The notes beneath the pieces are model-generated. The model saw nothing but the letters and a program-made list of their open reading frames with translations. It was not told where the DNA came from and made no database searches. The position numbers and the translations under genes are program-made. A DNA stretch of 5,363 nucleotides from Singulisphaera sp. GP187 (GTDB taxonomy: Bacteria > Pseudomonadota > Gammaproteobacteria > Burkholderiales > Burkholderiaceae_C), in assembly GCA_943327965.2 (NCBI GenBank), contig CALPYQ020000144.1, positions 1 to 5,363 of the forward strand, given 5' to 3'. This document shows, in pieces, positions 5,305-5,363 of the stretch; position 1 is the first letter of the stretch; each line of letters starts with the position of its first letter.

Positions 5305-5363
5305 CGAGGGTGTCTTTTTTTGTAGGGGTGTGAATTAGTTCACAGTGACGTAAAACATCTTAG
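5305..5363. other. Right flank of the IS, no gene seen
   Basis: These 59 bp hold GGG, a run of seven T (5315-5321), and then GGGGTG...AGTTCAC (5325-5343), which echoes the IS tip just to its left. I see no start codon with a ribosome binding site, no RNA gene and no clear promoter. Confidence 0.4.

Overview
The window reads as chromosome from a betaproteobacterium, most likely Burkholderiales and Comamonadaceae-like. This rests on protein style: a BirA with no N-terminal DNA-binding domain, a topoisomerase III carrying a C-terminal SWIB domain, and a small lysine-rich SET-domain protein. It is an inference from remembered families, not a database match.

Layout. Bases 1-758 hold two minus-strand genes that are probably co-transcribed: a complete SET-domain methyltransferase (135-758, GTG start) and, 11 bp downstream, the first 41 codons of birA (biotin-protein ligase), cut by the window edge. 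Bases 759-860 are a short divergent intergenic region. It holds a sigma70-like promoter facing right, a striking alternating purine-pyrimidine (Z-DNA-prone) tract, and a possible 25-codon leader ORF whose stop overlaps the next start codon. Bases 861-3827 (+) encode a 988-residue DNA topoisomerase III (topB) with a long C-terminal extension: two four-cysteine modules, a histone-H1-like Lys/Ala-rich linker and a SWIB domain.

Bases 3851-5304 are a complete IS3-family, IS150-group insertion sequence of 1454 bp, with transposase genes on the minus strand. Its imperfect 24-bp terminal inverted repeats match at 19 of 24 positions. It has orfA, orfB with an intact D-D-(35)-E triad, and a clear programmed -1 frameshift signal: an A_AAA_AAG heptamer followed 5 nt later by a perfect 13-bp stem that could also form a pseudoknot. 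It begins 23 bp after the topB stop codon and has no visible target duplication. The A-run/CCC on its left and GGG/T-run on its right may be halves of a split topB terminator. Bases 5305-5363 hold no gene I can support.

The most interesting biology is the divergent SET/topB pair. Both proteins have chromatin-like features usually seen in eukaryotes (SET plus zinc post-SET; SWIB plus an H1-like tail), and a supercoil-sensitive DNA element separates their start codons. I infer a possible functional link, namely methylation of lysine-rich tails and supercoil-responsive control, but the sequence alone does not prove it.
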